DNA of 64,000 bases from KK5 sp034043675 (GTDB lineage: Bacteria > Pseudomonadota > Gammaproteobacteria > Burkholderiales > Burkholderiaceae_C). The stretch lies in the NCBI RefSeq assembly GCF_034043675.1, contig NZ_JAXCLA010000004.1, positions 620,001 through 684,000 on the forward strand, given 5' to 3'. How positions within the stretch are numbered: the stretch's first letter is position 1; the number at the start of each line of letters is the position of its first letter. The notes below the pieces were generated by a model. That model saw only the letters and a list, made by a program, of their open reading frames with translations, made no database searches and was not told where the DNA came from. The translations under genes and the position numbers were made by a program. Positions 43,598-52,300 of this stretch are shown in pieces.

Positions 43598-44029
43598 CTA
43601 GCGCATCAGGGCCATGCACTCGTCCAGCAAGGCGTGCAGGCGCAACACACGCTCGTCCCCCAAAGTGGCGTTGATGGACAGCTGCGCGCGCTTCCAGTCG
43701 GCCTGCATCTCCGCGCGCTTGGCGATGCCGGCGGGCGTGGCCTGGACGAGCCGGCTGCGTCCGTCCTCGCCCGGCAGTTGCTCGACCCAGCCGCCGGCCA
43801 CCAGCGGCTGCAGGTTGCGCGTCAGGGTCGAGGCATCGAGTTCCATCCGGCGGGCCAGCGTGCCGGGCGACAGCGGACCCAGCTTGACCACGTGCGACAG
43901 CAGCGCGTACTGCGTCGTCTTCAGCCCGCTGGCGGCGAAATGCGGCTCAGCGAGCTGCGTCACGCGCCGCGTCAGCTGTCGCAGTTTCATGTTCGTGCAG
44001 CCCTGGGGGCTCATGACGTCCCTTGCCAT
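43598..44029 (-). CDS. MarR-family transcriptional regulator
   Basis: 143 residues from ATG 44029; ATG 44014, which has AAGGGA four bases upstream, may be the real start. The winged helix-turn-helix is seen in TTQYALLSHVVKLGPLSPGTL and RRMELDASTLTRNLQPLVAGG, with the wing GWVEQLPGEDGRSRLVQATPAG. It is divergent from a hotdog thioesterase gene across a 52-base spacer filled by two adjacent palindromes (44036-44064). That is the usual arrangement for a MarR repressor controlling itself and its neighbour. The inducer is unknown. Confidence 0.92.
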   Translation of the reverse strand: MARDVMSPQGCTNMKLRQLTRRVTQLAEPHFAASGLKTTQYALLSHVVKLGPLSPGTLARRMELDASTLTRNLQPLVAGGWVEQLPGEDGRSRLVQATPAGIAKRAEMQADWKRAQLSINATLGDERVLRLHALLDECMALMR

Positions 44030-44035
44030 CGAATC

Positions 44036-44064
44036 ATTGTATCTACAATAATTGCAGATACAAA
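44036..44064. promoter_or_regulatory. Tandem MarR-type operators overlapping the divergent promoter
   Basis: ATTGTATCTACAAT (44036-44049) is a perfect 14-bp palindrome. One base later ATTGCAGATACAAA (44051-44064) is a second, imperfect copy. Together they also make the outer inverted repeat TTGTATCT/AGATACAA (44037-44044/44056-44063). TACAAT at 44044-44049 could be a -10 for the thioesterase gene. Binding by the adjacent MarR protein is expected from position and symmetry. Confidence 0.75.
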
Positions 44065-44081
44065 TTTCCAGGAGCCGGACG

Positions 44082-44630
44082 ATGAGCGAGACGAGCAGTC
44101 ACGATGAGGTGTTGCAGCAGTGGATGGCCGACGAGGCCGCCCTGCGGGGACGCATGCAGCAGGAGCCGGGCGTGGCACGCCGCGAGCAAGTGATCGGCCG
44201 CACCGGCCTGGAGACGATGCAGGCGCTGCTGAACGGCGAACTGCCGCCGCCACCGATCGCGCAGACGATGGACTTCACGCTGGTCTCGGTGGCCTTCGGT
44301 GAGGCCGTGTTCCAGGGTCGGCCGCTGTTCAAGCACTACAACCCGCTGGGCAGCGTGCACGGCGGCTGGTACGCGACGCTGCTCGATTCGGCACTGGGCT
44401 GCGCCGTGCACACGACGATGCCGGTGGGCCGCGCCTACACGACGCTGGAGTTCAAGGTGAACCTGGTGCGCACGCTGACGCACAAGATCCCGCTGGTGCG
44501 GGCGATCGGCAAGGTCGTGCACTCAGGCCGGCAGACGGCCACGGCCGAGGCGAGCATCGTCGGCCATGACGGCAAGCTCTATGCTCACGCGAGCACGACC
44601 TGCCTGGTGTTCGAGATGCCGGGCGCCTGA
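44082..44630 (+). CDS. PaaI-family hotdog thioesterase
   Basis: 182 residues from ATG 44082 with AGGAG nine bases upstream. The hotdog-fold signature is GSVHGGWYATLLDSALGCAV near residue 90, with the following TTLEFKVNLVRTL strand. These enzymes hydrolyse acyl-CoA or aryl-CoA thioesters; which one is unknown. It is divergently transcribed from a MarR regulator gene whose palindromic operators abut its promoter, so it is probably induced by the MarR ligand. It converges on eda, with no spacer between stops. Confidence 0.88.
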   Translation: MSETSSHDEVLQQWMADEAALRGRMQQEPGVARREQVIGRTGLETMQALLNGELPPPPIAQTMDFTLVSVAFGEAVFQGRPLFKHYNPLGSVHGGWYATLLDSALGCAVHTTMPVGRAYTTLEFKVNLVRTLTHKIPLVRAIGKVVHSGRQTATAEASIVGHDGKLYAHASTTCLVFEMPGA

Positions 44631-45260
44631 TCAGCGCTTGATCGCCGCGGCTTCGGCCGCGAGCTTGGTGATGCGCGCCCAGTCGCCCTTCTCCACCGCG
44701 TCCGCCGGCGTCAGCCAGGAGCCGCCGCAGACCTTGACGTTGGGCAGCGAAAGGAACTGCGGCGCCGTCTCCAGCGTGATGCCGCCGGTGGGGCAGAAGA
44801 CCACGTCCGGGAACGGACCGGCCAGCGCTTTCAGCAGGTTCACGCCACCCACTGCAGTGGCCGGGAACAGCTTCAGGAAACCGTAGCCACCTGCATTGGC
44901 CTGCATGACCTCGCTGGCGGTGCTGACGCCGGGCAGCAGGGGCAGGCCCTGCTCGCGGCAGGCGGCGCCGATGGCGTCGGTATAGCCGGGGCTGACGCCG
45001 AACTGGCAGCCGGCATCGCGCGCGGCCTTCACGTCGGCCACGCTACGCAGCGTGCCGGCGCCGACGATCGCGTCGGGCACGGCCTTGGCCATGGCCTCCA
45101 TCGCCTTCAGGGCCACCGGCGTGCGCAGGGTCACTTCCAGCACGCGCACGCCGCCGGCGACCAGCGCCTCGGCCAGCGGCACCGCGTCTTCCAGGCGCTG
45201 GATGACGATGACGGGAATGACGGGGCCGTGAGCGGCCAGGCTGAGGGTGTTGTCGATCAT
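44631..45260 (-). CDS. eda: 2-dehydro-3-deoxy-phosphogluconate (KDPG/KHG) aldolase
   Basis: 209 residues. It cleaves KDPG to pyruvate and glyceraldehyde 3-phosphate in the Entner-Doudoroff pathway. The Schiff-base Lys is in YGFLKLFPA near residue 130, the general base Glu in VLEVTLRTP near residue 43, and PTGGI and CGGSWL shape the phosphate site. ATG 45260 is the natural family start; the open frame upstream runs through short tandem repeats and is not coding. It follows edd by 58 bases. Confidence 0.97.
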   Translation of the reverse strand: MIDNTLSLAAHGPVIPVIVIQRLEDAVPLAEALVAGGVRVLEVTLRTPVALKAMEAMAKAVPDAIVGAGTLRSVADVKAARDAGCQFGVSPGYTDAIGAACREQGLPLLPGVSTASEVMQANAGGYGFLKLFPATAVGGVNLLKALAGPFPDVVFCPTGGITLETAPQFLSLPNVKVCGGSWLTPADAVEKGDWARITKLAAEAAAIKR

Positions 45261-45288
45261 GATGTGCTTGCCAATCTTGAAGTGAATT

Positions 45289-45328
45289 TCAGAGCCAGAT
45301 GGCTCAGAGCCAGATGGATCAGAGCCAA
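45289..45328. repeat. 15-bp tandem repeat spanning the edd stop codon
   Basis: Unit CAGAGCCAGATGG plus two variable bases occurs at 45290-45304 and 45305-45319, with a partial third copy at 45320-45328 that includes the edd stop. Read along edd (minus strand), TGGCTCTGA occurs three times at 15-base intervals. The stop codon and the preceding Trp-Leu codons are therefore repeated in frame. Confidence 0.7.
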
Positions 45329-47136
45329 GTAATGGCGCCCTCTTCGGCCGTGCGCGCATTGCGCCGCATGCCGGCGAAGAGGTCGCGGCCCAGGCCGTGG
45401 CCGTTGTCGTAGGCATGGGCCGCAGTGATCTGGGCCTGGCCGCGGGCATCCCACTCGGCCTGCGGCACCAAGGCGGTCAGCTCGCCGGTGACGGCGTCCA
45501 TGCGCACAACGTCACCATCGCGCAGCTTGCCCAGCGGTCCGCCGGCCAGTGCCTCGGGGCTGACGTGGATGGCGGCCGGCACCTTGCCGGAGGCGCCGCT
45601 CATGCGGCCATCGGTCACCAGCGCAACCTTGAAGCCCTTGTTCTGCAGCACGGCCAGCGGCGGCGTCAGCTTGTGCAGCTCGGGCATGCCGTTGGCGTGC
45701 GGGCCCTGGAAGCGGACGACGACGACGACGTCCTTCTCCAGCTCGCCGGCCTTGAAGGCATCCTGCATCGCATCCTGGCTGTCGAAGATGCGGCACGGCG
45801 CCTCGACGATATGGCGGTCTTCCGGCACGGCGGACACCTTGATCACCGCCCGGCCCAGGTTGCCCTGCAGCAGCTTCAGGCCGCCGGTGGCGCTGAAGGG
45901 CTCGGCCGCCGTGCGCACGACGGTGTCGTCGCCGCTGGCCGGGGCCAGATCTTGCCATTGGACCGACTTGTCCTCGCCGAGCGCGGGCACGCGGGCGAAC
46001 GGGCGCAGCGAGGCGCCGGCCACGCTCAGCACGTCTTCGTGCATCAGGCCGGCATCGAGCAGCTCGCGGATCACGAAGCCGGGGCCGCCGGCTTCCTGGA
46101 ACTGGTTCACGTCGGCGCTGCCGTTCGGGTACACGCGCGCCAGCAACGGCACGACGGCGGAGAGTTCGGAGAAGTCCGTCCAGTCGATCAGGATGCCGGC
46201 CGAGCGGGCAACGGCAACCCAGTGGATCAGGTGGTTCGTCGAGCCGCCGGTCGCCAGCAGCGCGACCATAGCGTTGACGATGCAGCGCTCGTCCACCAGC
46301 CGGCCGATCGGCGTGTAGTTCGCTTTGGGCGCGATCGACAGCACGGTGCTGACGGCCTGGCGGGTCAGCGCCTCGCGAAGGTCGTCGTGCGGATGCACGA
46401 AGGCGGCACCCGGCACATGCAGGCCCATGGCCTCCAGCAGCATCTGGTTGCTGTTGGCGGTGCCGTAGAAGGTGCAGGTGCCGGCGCCGTGATAGGCGGC
46501 GGACTCGGCCTTCTGCAGTTCCTCGCGGCCGACCAGGCCCTGCGCGTATTGCTCGCGCACCTTGGCCTTGGCGCTGTTGGAGAGGCCGCTGCTCATCGGG
46601 CCGGCCGGCACGAAGACGCAGGGCAGATGGCCGAAATGCAGCGCACCGATCAGCAGGCCCGGCACGATCTTGTCGCAGATGCCCAGCAGCAGCGCGGCAT
46701 CGAAAACATCATGACTCAGCGAGATGGCGGTGCTCATCGCGATCGTGTCCCGCGAGAACAGGGACATCTCCATGCCCGGCAGTCCCTGGGTAACGCCGTC
46801 ACACATCGCCGGCGTGCCGCCCGCCACCTGCGCCGTGGCGCCCAGTGCGTGGGCGGCCTCGCGGATCAGGGCCGGGTAGCCCTCGTAGGGCTGGTGGGCG
46901 GACAACATGTCGTTGTAGGCCGTCACGATGGCGATGTTGGGCGCCTTCTCCTCGACGATGCGCAGTTTGTCGTTCGCGGGCATCGCGGCCACCGCGTGGG
47001 CGACGTTCGCGCAGCCCATCCGCTCGACGCCGCGCTTGCGGCCGGCCAGCTTGTCCACGCCGTCGAGATAGGCCCCGCGGCTGTCGGCACTGCGCTGGCG
47101 AATGCGCTCGGTTACGGCCAGGAGGGTCTTGTTCAT
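45319..47136 (-). CDS. edd: Phosphogluconate dehydratase
   Basis: 605 residues, standard for Edd. It dehydrates 6-phosphogluconate to KDPG, the first committed step of the Entner-Doudoroff pathway, using a [4Fe-4S] cluster. Family motifs: GGTPAMCDGVTQGLPGMEMS near residue 103, LLGICDKIVPGLLIGAL, LLATGGSTNHLIHW and VTDGRMSGASGKVPAAIHV. Cluster cysteines are those in MCDGV, GICDK and probably AGTCTFYGTANS. It is the first gene of an edd-eda operon; an imperfect HexR-like palindrome lies upstream at 47172-47186. Confidence 0.97.
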   Translation of the reverse strand: MNKTLLAVTERIRQRSADSRGAYLDGVDKLAGRKRGVERMGCANVAHAVAAMPANDKLRIVEEKAPNIAIVTAYNDMLSAHQPYEGYPALIREAAHALGATAQVAGGTPAMCDGVTQGLPGMEMSLFSRDTIAMSTAISLSHDVFDAALLLGICDKIVPGLLIGALHFGHLPCVFVPAGPMSSGLSNSAKAKVREQYAQGLVGREELQKAESAAYHGAGTCTFYGTANSNQMLLEAMGLHVPGAAFVHPHDDLREALTRQAVSTVLSIAPKANYTPIGRLVDERCIVNAMVALLATGGSTNHLIHWVAVARSAGILIDWTDFSELSAVVPLLARVYPNGSADVNQFQEAGGPGFVIRELLDAGLMHEDVLSVAGASLRPFARVPALGEDKSVQWQDLAPASGDDTVVRTAAEPFSATGGLKLLQGNLGRAVIKVSAVPEDRHIVEAPCRIFDSQDAMQDAFKAGELEKDVVVVVRFQGPHANGMPELHKLTPPLAVLQNKGFKVALVTDGRMSGASGKVPAAIHVSPEALAGGPLGKLRDGDVVRMDAVTGELTALVPQAEWDARGQAQITAAHAYDNGHGLGRDLFAGMRRNARTAEEGAITWL

Positions 47137-47171
47137 AGAGGCTAGCGATGTAACTCGACGGTGTTCGAACC

Positions 47172-47186
47172 AGTAACCATATTACA
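47172..47186. promoter_or_regulatory. Possible HexR-like operator upstream of edd
   Basis: AGTAACCATATTACA matches 11 of 15 positions of the TGTAATTAAATTACA-type HexR site described for proteobacterial edd promoters, and lies 36 bases upstream of the edd start. GATGTAAC also occurs twice in inverted orientation (47147-47154 and 47206-47213). No hexR gene is in the window. Confidence 0.3.
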
Positions 47187-47304
47187 AGATCAGGCCCGCG
47201 CCCGGGTTACATCGAGGGTACAGCAGCGCGCCTGCGACAGGAACCCGCGGGCAAGTCGAATGCCATGCCAATGTCGCGTCACGACCGTGTCAACATTAGC
47301 CCCC

Positions 47305-47946
47305 ATGCGCCCGTCGATGCAGTTGCCCTACCCACCTCGCGACACCCAGGCCCTGTTCGCCCGTACGCTGGCGCAGTGGCGCAGCGATCCGCCCCAGGAT
47401 CTACTGCTGTTCGCCTACGGTTCGCTGATCTGGCGACCGGATTTCGAGTTCAGCGAATGCCGCCCCGCCCGTGTGCTGGGCCACCACCGGGCGCTGCGCA
47501 TGCGCTCGCGCGTGAACCGAGGCAGCCCGGAGGAGCCCGGCCTGGTGCTGGCGCTGCTGTCAGGCGGCAGTTGCCGCGGCCTCGTCTACCGCGTGCCCGC
47601 GGCCCAGGGCGAATCGGTGCTGACCACCTTGTGGGCGCGCGAGATGCCCACCGGCGTCTACGAGCCCCGCTGGCTGAACTGCGAGACACCGCAAGGCCCC
47701 TTGAGGGCGCTGGCCTTCACCCTCTCGCGCCGCAGCCCGAACTGGACCGGTGAAATCGACGACGCCCAGTTGCTGCACATCTTTGCCCACGCGCGCGGCC
47801 GCTACGGCACGACCTTGGACTACCTGCTGCGCACCGTGCAGGGCCTGCGCGACCACGGCATCCGCGATGCCGAGCTGGAGCGCCAATGGCACCTGGCGGC
47901 GCGGCACGGGCTGTGCCTGCCGCTGACGACGCACGATCAGCGCTGA
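47305..47946 (+). CDS. ChaC-like gamma-glutamylcyclotransferase
   Basis: 213 residues from ATG 47305 (ATG 47317 also possible). The substrate-binding signature YGSLIWRPDFEF near residue 40 and the catalytic Glu region AREMPTGVYEPRWL near residue 112 are those of the ChaC branch, which degrades glutathione to 5-oxoproline and Cys-Gly. It is transcribed divergently from edd. Its 3' end overlaps the MobA-like gene by 10 bases, tail to tail. Confidence 0.9.
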   Translation: MRPSMQLPYPPRDTQALFARTLAQWRSDPPQDLLLFAYGSLIWRPDFEFSECRPARVLGHHRALRMRSRVNRGSPEEPGLVLALLSGGSCRGLVYRVPAAQGESVLTTLWAREMPTGVYEPRWLNCETPQGPLRALAFTLSRRSPNWTGEIDDAQLLHIFAHARGRYGTTLDYLLRTVQGLRDHGIRDAELERQWHLAARHGLCLPLTTHDQR

Positions 47947-48599
47947 TCGGAGGGCGAGTCGGACGGTTCGGCGGCCTTCAGCAGGCGCGCGAGGTCGTCT
48001 TCGGTGTCGATGTCGACCAGCACGCCGGGGTCGTCCACATCCACCGGCTGCGACGGGTAGCGCGCCAGCAGGCGCCGTGCACCATCGTCGCCGTGCAGGT
48101 CCACCAGCTCCGAGTACAGCTCGGCGCTGAAACCGACCGGATGGCCGCGCCGGCCGCGGTACTGCGCATAGGCGACCGGGAAATGATCGATGGCATCGGC
48201 GACAGCACGCATGCTGGCGGGACGCATCAGCGGCATGTCGGCCGGGACGATCAGCCAGCCGTCCGCATCGCCGGTGGCGCTGACGCCGGCCGCGATCGAA
48301 TGACCCATGCCGACCTGGCTCGGACGGCCACGGCCGTCGAACTCCGGCATCTCGACGAGATCCTGCGACGCAACCAGCTTGCGCACCGCGGGCGCCAGCG
48401 CAGCGCTGGTGACCACGACGACGCGCAGCCCCGTCTCCAACGCATGGCGAAGTGTGCGAGACAGCATGGTGTCGGCCGTCAGGTCGGCCGTCATGTCGGC
48501 ATTTGGCCCGAGCTGCTGCATCAGCTTGTGCCCAGGTCCGCGGAAGCGCATGCCGCGCCCCGCTGCCAGCACGACGACTACGGGTCGCCGTTTGCTCAT
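47937..48599 (-). CDS. MobA/MocA-like nucleotidyltransferase
   Basis: 220 residues from ATG 48599; ATG 48632 is an alternative. The nucleotide-binding loop VVVLAAGRGMRFRGPGHKLM at the N-terminus and the metal-binding segment IVPADMPLMRP near residue 118 identify the NTP-transferase fold that includes MobA and MocA (molybdenum cofactor guanylyl- and cytidylyltransferases). RRGHPVGFS near residue 152 is also typical. Which nucleotide is attached cannot be stated. It stands alone with no molybdenum genes nearby. Confidence 0.83.
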   Translation of the reverse strand: MSKRRPVVVVLAAGRGMRFRGPGHKLMQQLGPNADMTADLTADTMLSRTLRHALETGLRVVVVTSAALAPAVRKLVASQDLVEMPEFDGRGRPSQVGMGHSIAAGVSATGDADGWLIVPADMPLMRPASMRAVADAIDHFPVAYAQYRGRRGHPVGFSAELYSELVDLHGDDGARRLLARYPSQPVDVDDPGVLVDIDTEDDLARLLKAAEPSDSPSDQR

Positions 48600-48737
48600 T
48601 CCTTCTACTTCCTTCTGCTGGATTCGCGCCATTGACAGCATGCCGCCGGCCCGGGGGTGGCAATACTGGGGCCTATACCTAAGGCTTTCTACCGTCCACG
48701 GAAGTGGGTAGGCGGCCGGAACAAGCACAATTCCCCG

Positions 48738-49379
48738 ATGAGCAAACTATCCGATCTCCGAAAGAGCTACGAGCTGGGCGAGCTGGACGAGAAGGTGGCC
48801 GCCGCCGACCCGCTGCGCCAGTTCAGCCAGTGGTTCGAACACGCGCTGGCCTCGGACGAGGTGCACGAGCCCAATGCGATGACCTTGGCCACCGTCGGTG
48901 CCGATGGCAGGCCGTCCACGCGCATCGTGCTGATCAAGGCCTTCGATGAGCGCGGCATTGTCTGGTTCACCAACTACGACAGCCGCAAGGGCCGCGAGCT
49001 CGCCGCCCATCCGTTCGCGGCGCTGCAGTTCCACTGGGTGGACCTGGAACGGGTCGTGCGGATCGAGGGCCGGGTGGAGAAGGTGTCGGACCAGGAGTCC
49101 GACGACTACTACCGCTCGCGGCCGCTCGACTCGCGCCTGGGCGCCTGGGCCTCGCCGCAGAGCGAGGTGATCGCCTCGCGCGCCACCTTGGTCGCCAACG
49201 CCGCCAAGATGGCGGTCACCCACGGCCTGAACCCCGCGCGTCCGCCGTACTGGGGCGGCTACCGGCTGGTGCCGGAGTGCTGGGAGTTCTGGCAGGGCCG
49301 CAAGTCCCGCCTGCATGATCGCCTGCGCTACCAGCGGGACGAGAGCGGCTCCTGGGTCATGGAGCGGCTGGCGCCCTGA
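48738..49379 (+). CDS. pdxH: Pyridoxamine/pyridoxine 5'-phosphate oxidase
   Basis: 213 residues. It makes pyridoxal 5'-phosphate with FMN and oxygen. FMN- and substrate-binding segments are complete: NAMTLATVGADGRPSTRIVL, FTNYDSRKGRELAAHPFAAL, FHWVDLERVVRIEGRVEK and the C-terminal FWQGRKSRLHDRLRY. CACAAT six bases before the ATG could be a -10, in which case the message would be leaderless. The stop is three bases from that of the convergent DUF748 gene. Confidence 0.96.
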   Translation: MSKLSDLRKSYELGELDEKVAAADPLRQFSQWFEHALASDEVHEPNAMTLATVGADGRPSTRIVLIKAFDERGIVWFTNYDSRKGRELAAHPFAALQFHWVDLERVVRIEGRVEKVSDQESDDYYRSRPLDSRLGAWASPQSEVIASRATLVANAAKMAVTHGLNPARPPYWGGYRLVPECWEFWQGRKSRLHDRLRYQRDESGSWVMERLAP

Positions 49380-49382
49380 TCC

Positions 49383-52300
49383 TCAGCGCGCGCTGAGGGA
49401 CAGCTCGGCGTGGGGTTGCCAGTCCGCCGCATTGGCCGCATCAGCAAGCCGGGGCGTGGCAAGGAACAGGCGGCCGTTCGCGATGCCCTTGGCGATCAGC
49501 GCGTCGCGGATCGCGCTGGCGCGCGCGGTCGCGAGCTGGGTCAATTGCTCGTCGCTGACCGGCGGCGCGCTGGCCGCAGCCGCCGGCGCCGCTGCGGCGG
49601 CCGCACCGCGCTGTTGGCGCCGCTCGGCGCGCTTGCGCTCGGCATCGGCCGCCGCTGCGCCCAGCTTCTGCTGCAGGGCCTGGCTGTCGGCCGCGGCGCC
49701 GGCCCATCCGGTGATCGTCAGATCCAGCCCCGGGCGTTCGGCCAGCATCTTGGCGACCTTGTCGAGTTGCTCCGGCGCACCGGGCTCCGCGCTGCCCGGC
49801 GCGAAGGCGGCCTGGCTCGCATCACCGCCATCGCTGCCGGAGAACAACGAGAACGGCGAGAGCAGTGCCTTCTTCAGCAGATTGCCGATCAGCTTCCAGA
49901 CGATGCCGCCGATGCTGAACTCCGGGTCGTTGATCGAGCCGCTGACAGGCAGGTCGAGATCGATGACGCCGTTGGAGTCCTTCAGCAACGCCACGGCCAG
50001 CAGCACCGGCAGGGTCGTCGCATCCGGGCCGTCCACGTGATCGCCGAAGGTCAGTTGATCCAGCGTGATCTTGTTGCTCGCCTGGAGCTGGCCGGAGGCG
50101 TCGATCTTGTACTCGACCTGCGAGGACAGCTTGCCGCGTGTGATCGCATAGCCGGCGTACTTGGCCGCGTACGGTGACAGCGGCGGCAATTCGATGTCGC
50201 TGGTGCGCGCCTTGATGTCCATCGTCAAGGGTGCGCCGGTCGGGTTGAGCCAGCCCTCGACATCGAGGTCGCCGGTGCCCTGGACCTTGCCGCGCATGCT
50301 CAGCGGGGCCTTGACGTCCGGGCCGGTGGTGAAGGCGCCGAGGGTGCCGTTCACCTCGGACAGTGCCGCGCTGTAGTTGGGGCGGACGAAATGGTCGGAA
50401 AAGTCGACCTGTCCCTTGCTGAACTTCAGACCGCCCAGGCTCAGCCGCAGCGCGGGCGAGGAGGCCGGCGAGGTTGGCGGCGCCGCGGCCGAAGCTGCGG
50501 CGCCCGGCGCTTCTGCCGTCTTCGGTGCGCCGGCCCCGCCCAGGTCGCTGACGTTGAATCGCCCCTTCTCGTCGATGTTCAGCCGCATGTAGTAGTCATC
50601 GAGCAGCGCGTTCGCCACCGTCACGTCCATCGGCTCGCCGGGCTTGCTTCGCAGCGCCAGGCCGTTCAGGTCGAGGGTCTGCCAGCGCAACAGCTCGGCA
50701 CCGGCACCGCCCTGCCCTTCCTCGCCGATGGCCTGGGTCACTCGCAGCGGTCCGATGTGCACATCGCCGTTCCAGGAAGCCTGCCAACCGGCGGAGGCCT
50801 GCGTGGCAGCGAATTCGCCCTTCAGGCCCAGGTCGGCGCGGCGCAGCTGGATGCCCCAGGTCTTGTCGAGATAAGGCCCGACGAGGTGGACCGGCAACTG
50901 ATCGGCCTGCAGCTTGCCGCTGATGCTCAGCGGTGCGAGCAAGACCTGACCCTTCCATTGCAGGCGACCCACGCTTCTTGCGGAGTTGGTGGCCTTGTTG
51001 TCGCGAGCCCGGTCGAGGGCAAGACTCAGCTCGGCCGGGATCGCCGCCTTGCTGCTGGCCGGCCAGGCAAGGTTCTGCAGGCGCAGCTTGATGTCCTTGG
51101 CCTCGATGGCGGCGTCGCCGGCCTGGGCATCCTGCAGGCGCAGCGAACCCTGATCGATAGCAATGCCCTGCAGCGCGAGACGCCACGCCGATGCGGGCTC
51201 CGGCTGGGCAGTGCTTGTCGCAGCGGCGCTGGGCGGCATCAGCGCGTCGTGCCGCCAGCGGCCATCGGCCGCGCGGACGGCCTGCACGCTCGGGCGCCGC
51301 AGGCTCAGCTCACCGGCCTGCACGAGCTTCGCCCCCAGGTCGAGCTTCAGCGCATCCAGCTCCAGCGCTTCAGCCGCGAACACCGGCTCCGCGGGCCGCA
51401 GCGTTTCGAGCGCCAGCTTGGCGACGCGCAGATCCTGCAATTCCAGCGTCGCGCGGTTCGCGGCGTCGGGCTCAAGCGGGCGCTGAACCGCCAGCGTGAC
51501 CTGCCCGCTGAACTGCCCCTTCAGCGCGGCGGGCAGTTGCGCTTGCAGGTATGGGCCGAAATCGGCCAGGCTCAGGTCCTGCCAGCCGCTCTTCAGCGAC
51601 AGCTGCTCGGCAGCCAGGCTGCCCGCGCCCTGCAGCTGAGCCGGTTGCACCTTGCCGCCCGGCGCAGCGATCCGCAACGCGTAGTTCAGCGGTGTCGATC
51701 CTTTCAGCGGCCAGGAGAGTGCGCCGAGCTTGGCCTGGATGTCGCTCGCACTCAGTGCCACCGGTGCAGGCAGCGAGGCATCATGCCAGTCGACGGCGGC
51801 ATCCTTCAGCTCGAAGCCGTCCAGGCCAATGGTCCAGGGCGTTGATGCCGCTGCGGGCGTGTCGCCGCTGCTGATGTCGCCACCGCCGCCAGGCAGCCAG
51901 AGGTGGCCATTGGCGTCACGATTCAGGCGCAAGGCAACGCCGGTCCATTGCACGGCACCCAGCTGGACGTGGCGCCGCAGCGGCTGCACGTCCTTTAACG
52001 CGATATGCAGTTCGCGCCAGTCCAGCCAGGGCTGGCCTGCGGGCGTCTGCAGCGCGACGTCGCCAAGGCCGATCTCGCCGCTCAACTGCAGCTGCGGGCC
52101 ATCCTTGGCGGGCTGACTGAAGTTGGCGCTGAGCTTGAGGTCCACATGACCCTGCTTCAACCTCAAGGGCAGGTCGGCTGGCTGGTAGTCCAGGTAGGGC
52201 GCCAGGTCCAGCTTGTCGATCTTGAGATCGAGGCGAGCCTGCCGCTGGGCGGCGAAGGGCAGCAACTGGCCGTCGCTGCCGAAGGAGACGCCGTTGAGCT

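Noticed and set aside
45261..45449. Upstream in-frame extension of eda
   Set aside because: It runs through the edd stop region and a 15-bp tandem repeat. KDPG aldolases start at the MIDNT position.
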